Of a DNA stretch of 32,112 bases, positions 31,428-32,112 are shown piece after piece (the stretch's first letter is position 1; each line of letters begins with the position of its first letter). The notes under the pieces were generated by a model. The model had not been told where the DNA came from. It did no database searches and saw nothing but the letters and a program-made list of their open reading frames with translations. Position numbers and translations under genes: made by a program. This DNA comes from Roseicyclus sp. Its GTDB lineage: Bacteria; Pseudomonadota; Alphaproteobacteria; Rhodobacterales; Rhodobacteraceae. The stretch spans positions 1-32,112 of the forward strand of contig JAESTV010000021.1 of NCBI GenBank assembly GCA_016763475.1. Direction: 5' to 3'.

Positions 31428-31761
31428 AAGGGTGGGGTGCCGGGTTGCAGAGGTAACAATGTTTCGCCTCAAAATACACCTAATTACAACGGGGTAGAGG
31501 CAACGCTGGCAAGGAAGCGCGCTATGTTCATACAGATTGCGCGGTCCCGAGACCCGTAAAATATTTGAGCAGGTACGCACAAGTTGTAGCCGGAAGGGGG
31601 CGCGGTTGTTGCGCCGCCTGCACCCGCCGCCGCGCGCCGCTCCAATGGAGTGTTGCAGCCACCGGGTAGCGGACATTCCGAATAAGCGCTTTTGGTGACC
31701 GCTGCCGCAACCTATGTACTGGGCAAGATAATCATCCATTCTCTGTTAAAGGTCACTTGAA
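31428..31761. other. Gene-poor stretch between the small LysR-divergent gene and the right-end genes
   Basis: Long minus-strand frames here are rich in Arg, Cys and Pro and overlap the small gene in antisense, so I reject them. The part near 31450-31490 is AT-richer (AATACACCTAATTACAA) and could hold a promoter. The part near 31590-31640 is strongly GC-rich. No confident terminator is visible. Confidence 0.6.
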
Positions 31762-31872
31762 ATGCTCCTCTCCCTAGTTCGCGGGCGTCTGCCCCATGCG
31801 CTTTACCAGGCAAACACCCGGAGCGGCCAAGAGATGGCGCGTTTGGTTGGCTACCTCGGCGCCCTGCGCTGA
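31762..31872 (+). CDS. Possible 36-residue small protein
   Basis: An open frame reading MLLSLVRGRLPHALYQAN, then TRSGQEMARLVGYLGALR, with an AAAGG sequence ten bases upstream. Its leucine-rich amphipathic pattern looks protein-like. It overlaps the tail of the opposite-strand EamA gene by 22 bases. It is short and unrecognised, so it is reported as a candidate only. Confidence 0.35.
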   Translation: MLLSLVRGRLPHALYQANTRSGQEMARLVGYLGALR

Positions 31873-32112
31873 ATTCTGGCTGAGCCAAGGGCCGCAAGGC
31901 CCGCGCCGCCCGCAATCAGGGCCGCAGATATGATCAAGGTGGGTGACGCGTGTGCGGCGCCCACAGCAACCAATACCAGCGTCGACAAAAGCGGGGCCGC
32001 GTAGCTGACTACGCCAAGCAGTTGAATGTCCCCTGCTTTGACGCCCAGATCCCAGACGTAGAACGCAAGGCCCACGGGGCCGATGCCGAGCGCCACAATT
32101 GCCCCCCATCCC
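31851..32112 (-). CDS. EamA/DMT family transporter, C-terminal part (5' end outside window)
   Basis: The last 86 codons of a drug/metabolite transporter-type membrane protein; the frame is open to the window edge. The visible part starts GWGAIVALGIGPVGLAFYVWDLGVKAGDIQLLGVVSYAAPLLSTLVLV, which is the conserved penultimate part of the second EamA repeat. The GPVGLAFYVWDLGVK stretch resembles the YddG-like exporters of aromatic amino acids. Two more hydrophobic helices (TLVLVAVGAAHAS and TLIISAALIAGGAGLAAL) lead to a short basic tail. The stop is TAG at 31851-31853. The substrate is not determinable from this fragment. Confidence 0.88.
   Translation of the reverse strand, partial: GWGAIVALGIGPVGLAFYVWDLGVKAGDIQLLGVVSYAAPLLSTLVLVAVGAAHASPTLIISAALIAGGAGLAALGSARIQRRAPR

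Noticed and set aside
31206-31739. 177-codon minus-strand frame right of the LysR gene
   Set aside because: It is rich in Cys and Arg, shows no recognisable pattern and covers the better-supported 37-residue gene in antisense.

Overview
The window reads as chromosomal DNA of an alphaproteobacterium, most likely a marine Rhodobacteraceae/Roseobacter-clade organism. The reasons are the GC-rich coding style, an Mcl1-type malyl-CoA lyase (ethylmalonyl-CoA pathway), a decaprenyl-type (Q10) prenyl synthase, a three-gene peptide deformylase run next to fmt, a YdcH-family protein, and ftsEX joined to plsC. This placement rests on recognised protein families, not on a database search. I see no phage, insertion sequence, CRISPR array, tRNA or rRNA, and no clear sign of recent transfer. 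This is mostly core genome.

Layout. At 1-2340 are the end of pheT, a YtoQ-family gene, a glutathione S-transferase (minus) and mscL. At 2658-5414 is an amino-acid block: alanine dehydrogenase (minus), a divergent Lrp/AsnC regulator, and azlD-azlC exporter genes running head-on into the regulator. At 5466-7509 are mobA and, on the minus strand, a PatB-type C-S lyase. At 7613-10287 is a formyl-methionine block: three overlapping deformylase-family genes followed by fmt. At 10322-13968 are a small membrane protein, mcl1, a 5TM-LYT membrane protein with a GGDEF-like remnant, and accA. At 14065-17173 a minus-strand, overlapping operon runs ftsE-ftsX-plsC-PPOX protein-small membrane protein. A divergent zinc-ribbon membrane protein follows. 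At 18394-22219 lysA and a DUF4175 protein run on the minus strand. At 22298-27778 are a quinone oxidoreductase, ETF:ubiquinone oxidoreductase, a periplasmic TPR protein and ispE. At 27842-30108 are ddsA (minus), a DUF2007 protein, a TrmN6-like methyltransferase and YdcH. The right end holds a LysR regulator, one well-supported and one doubtful micro-protein, and the C-terminus of an EamA/DMT exporter.

How the genes connect. Several genes feed the same chemistry. IspE makes isoprenoid precursors and DdsA builds the quinone tail, while ETF-QO reduces the resulting ubiquinone. AccA and PlsC serve phospholipid synthesis, and PlsC is translationally coupled to the FtsEX division complex. Fmt and Def act on the same N-formyl group. 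Ald and the Lrp-type regulator probably form a regulator-target pair.

Most interesting points. The strongest is the deformylase trio. The first copy is canonical. The second keeps its metal ligands but changes one motif position. The third has lost both the cysteine ligand and the catalytic glutamate, yet keeps its fold motifs, overlap and operon place, so it is probably a retained pseudoenzyme. Others are a perfect palindrome carrying two GANTC methylation sites between ald and its regulator, a palindromic cluster upstream of mcl1, short tandem duplications across two stop codons, and the degenerate-GGDEF membrane protein with an Arg-Ser tail. I found nothing that I can call a wholly new multi-gene system.
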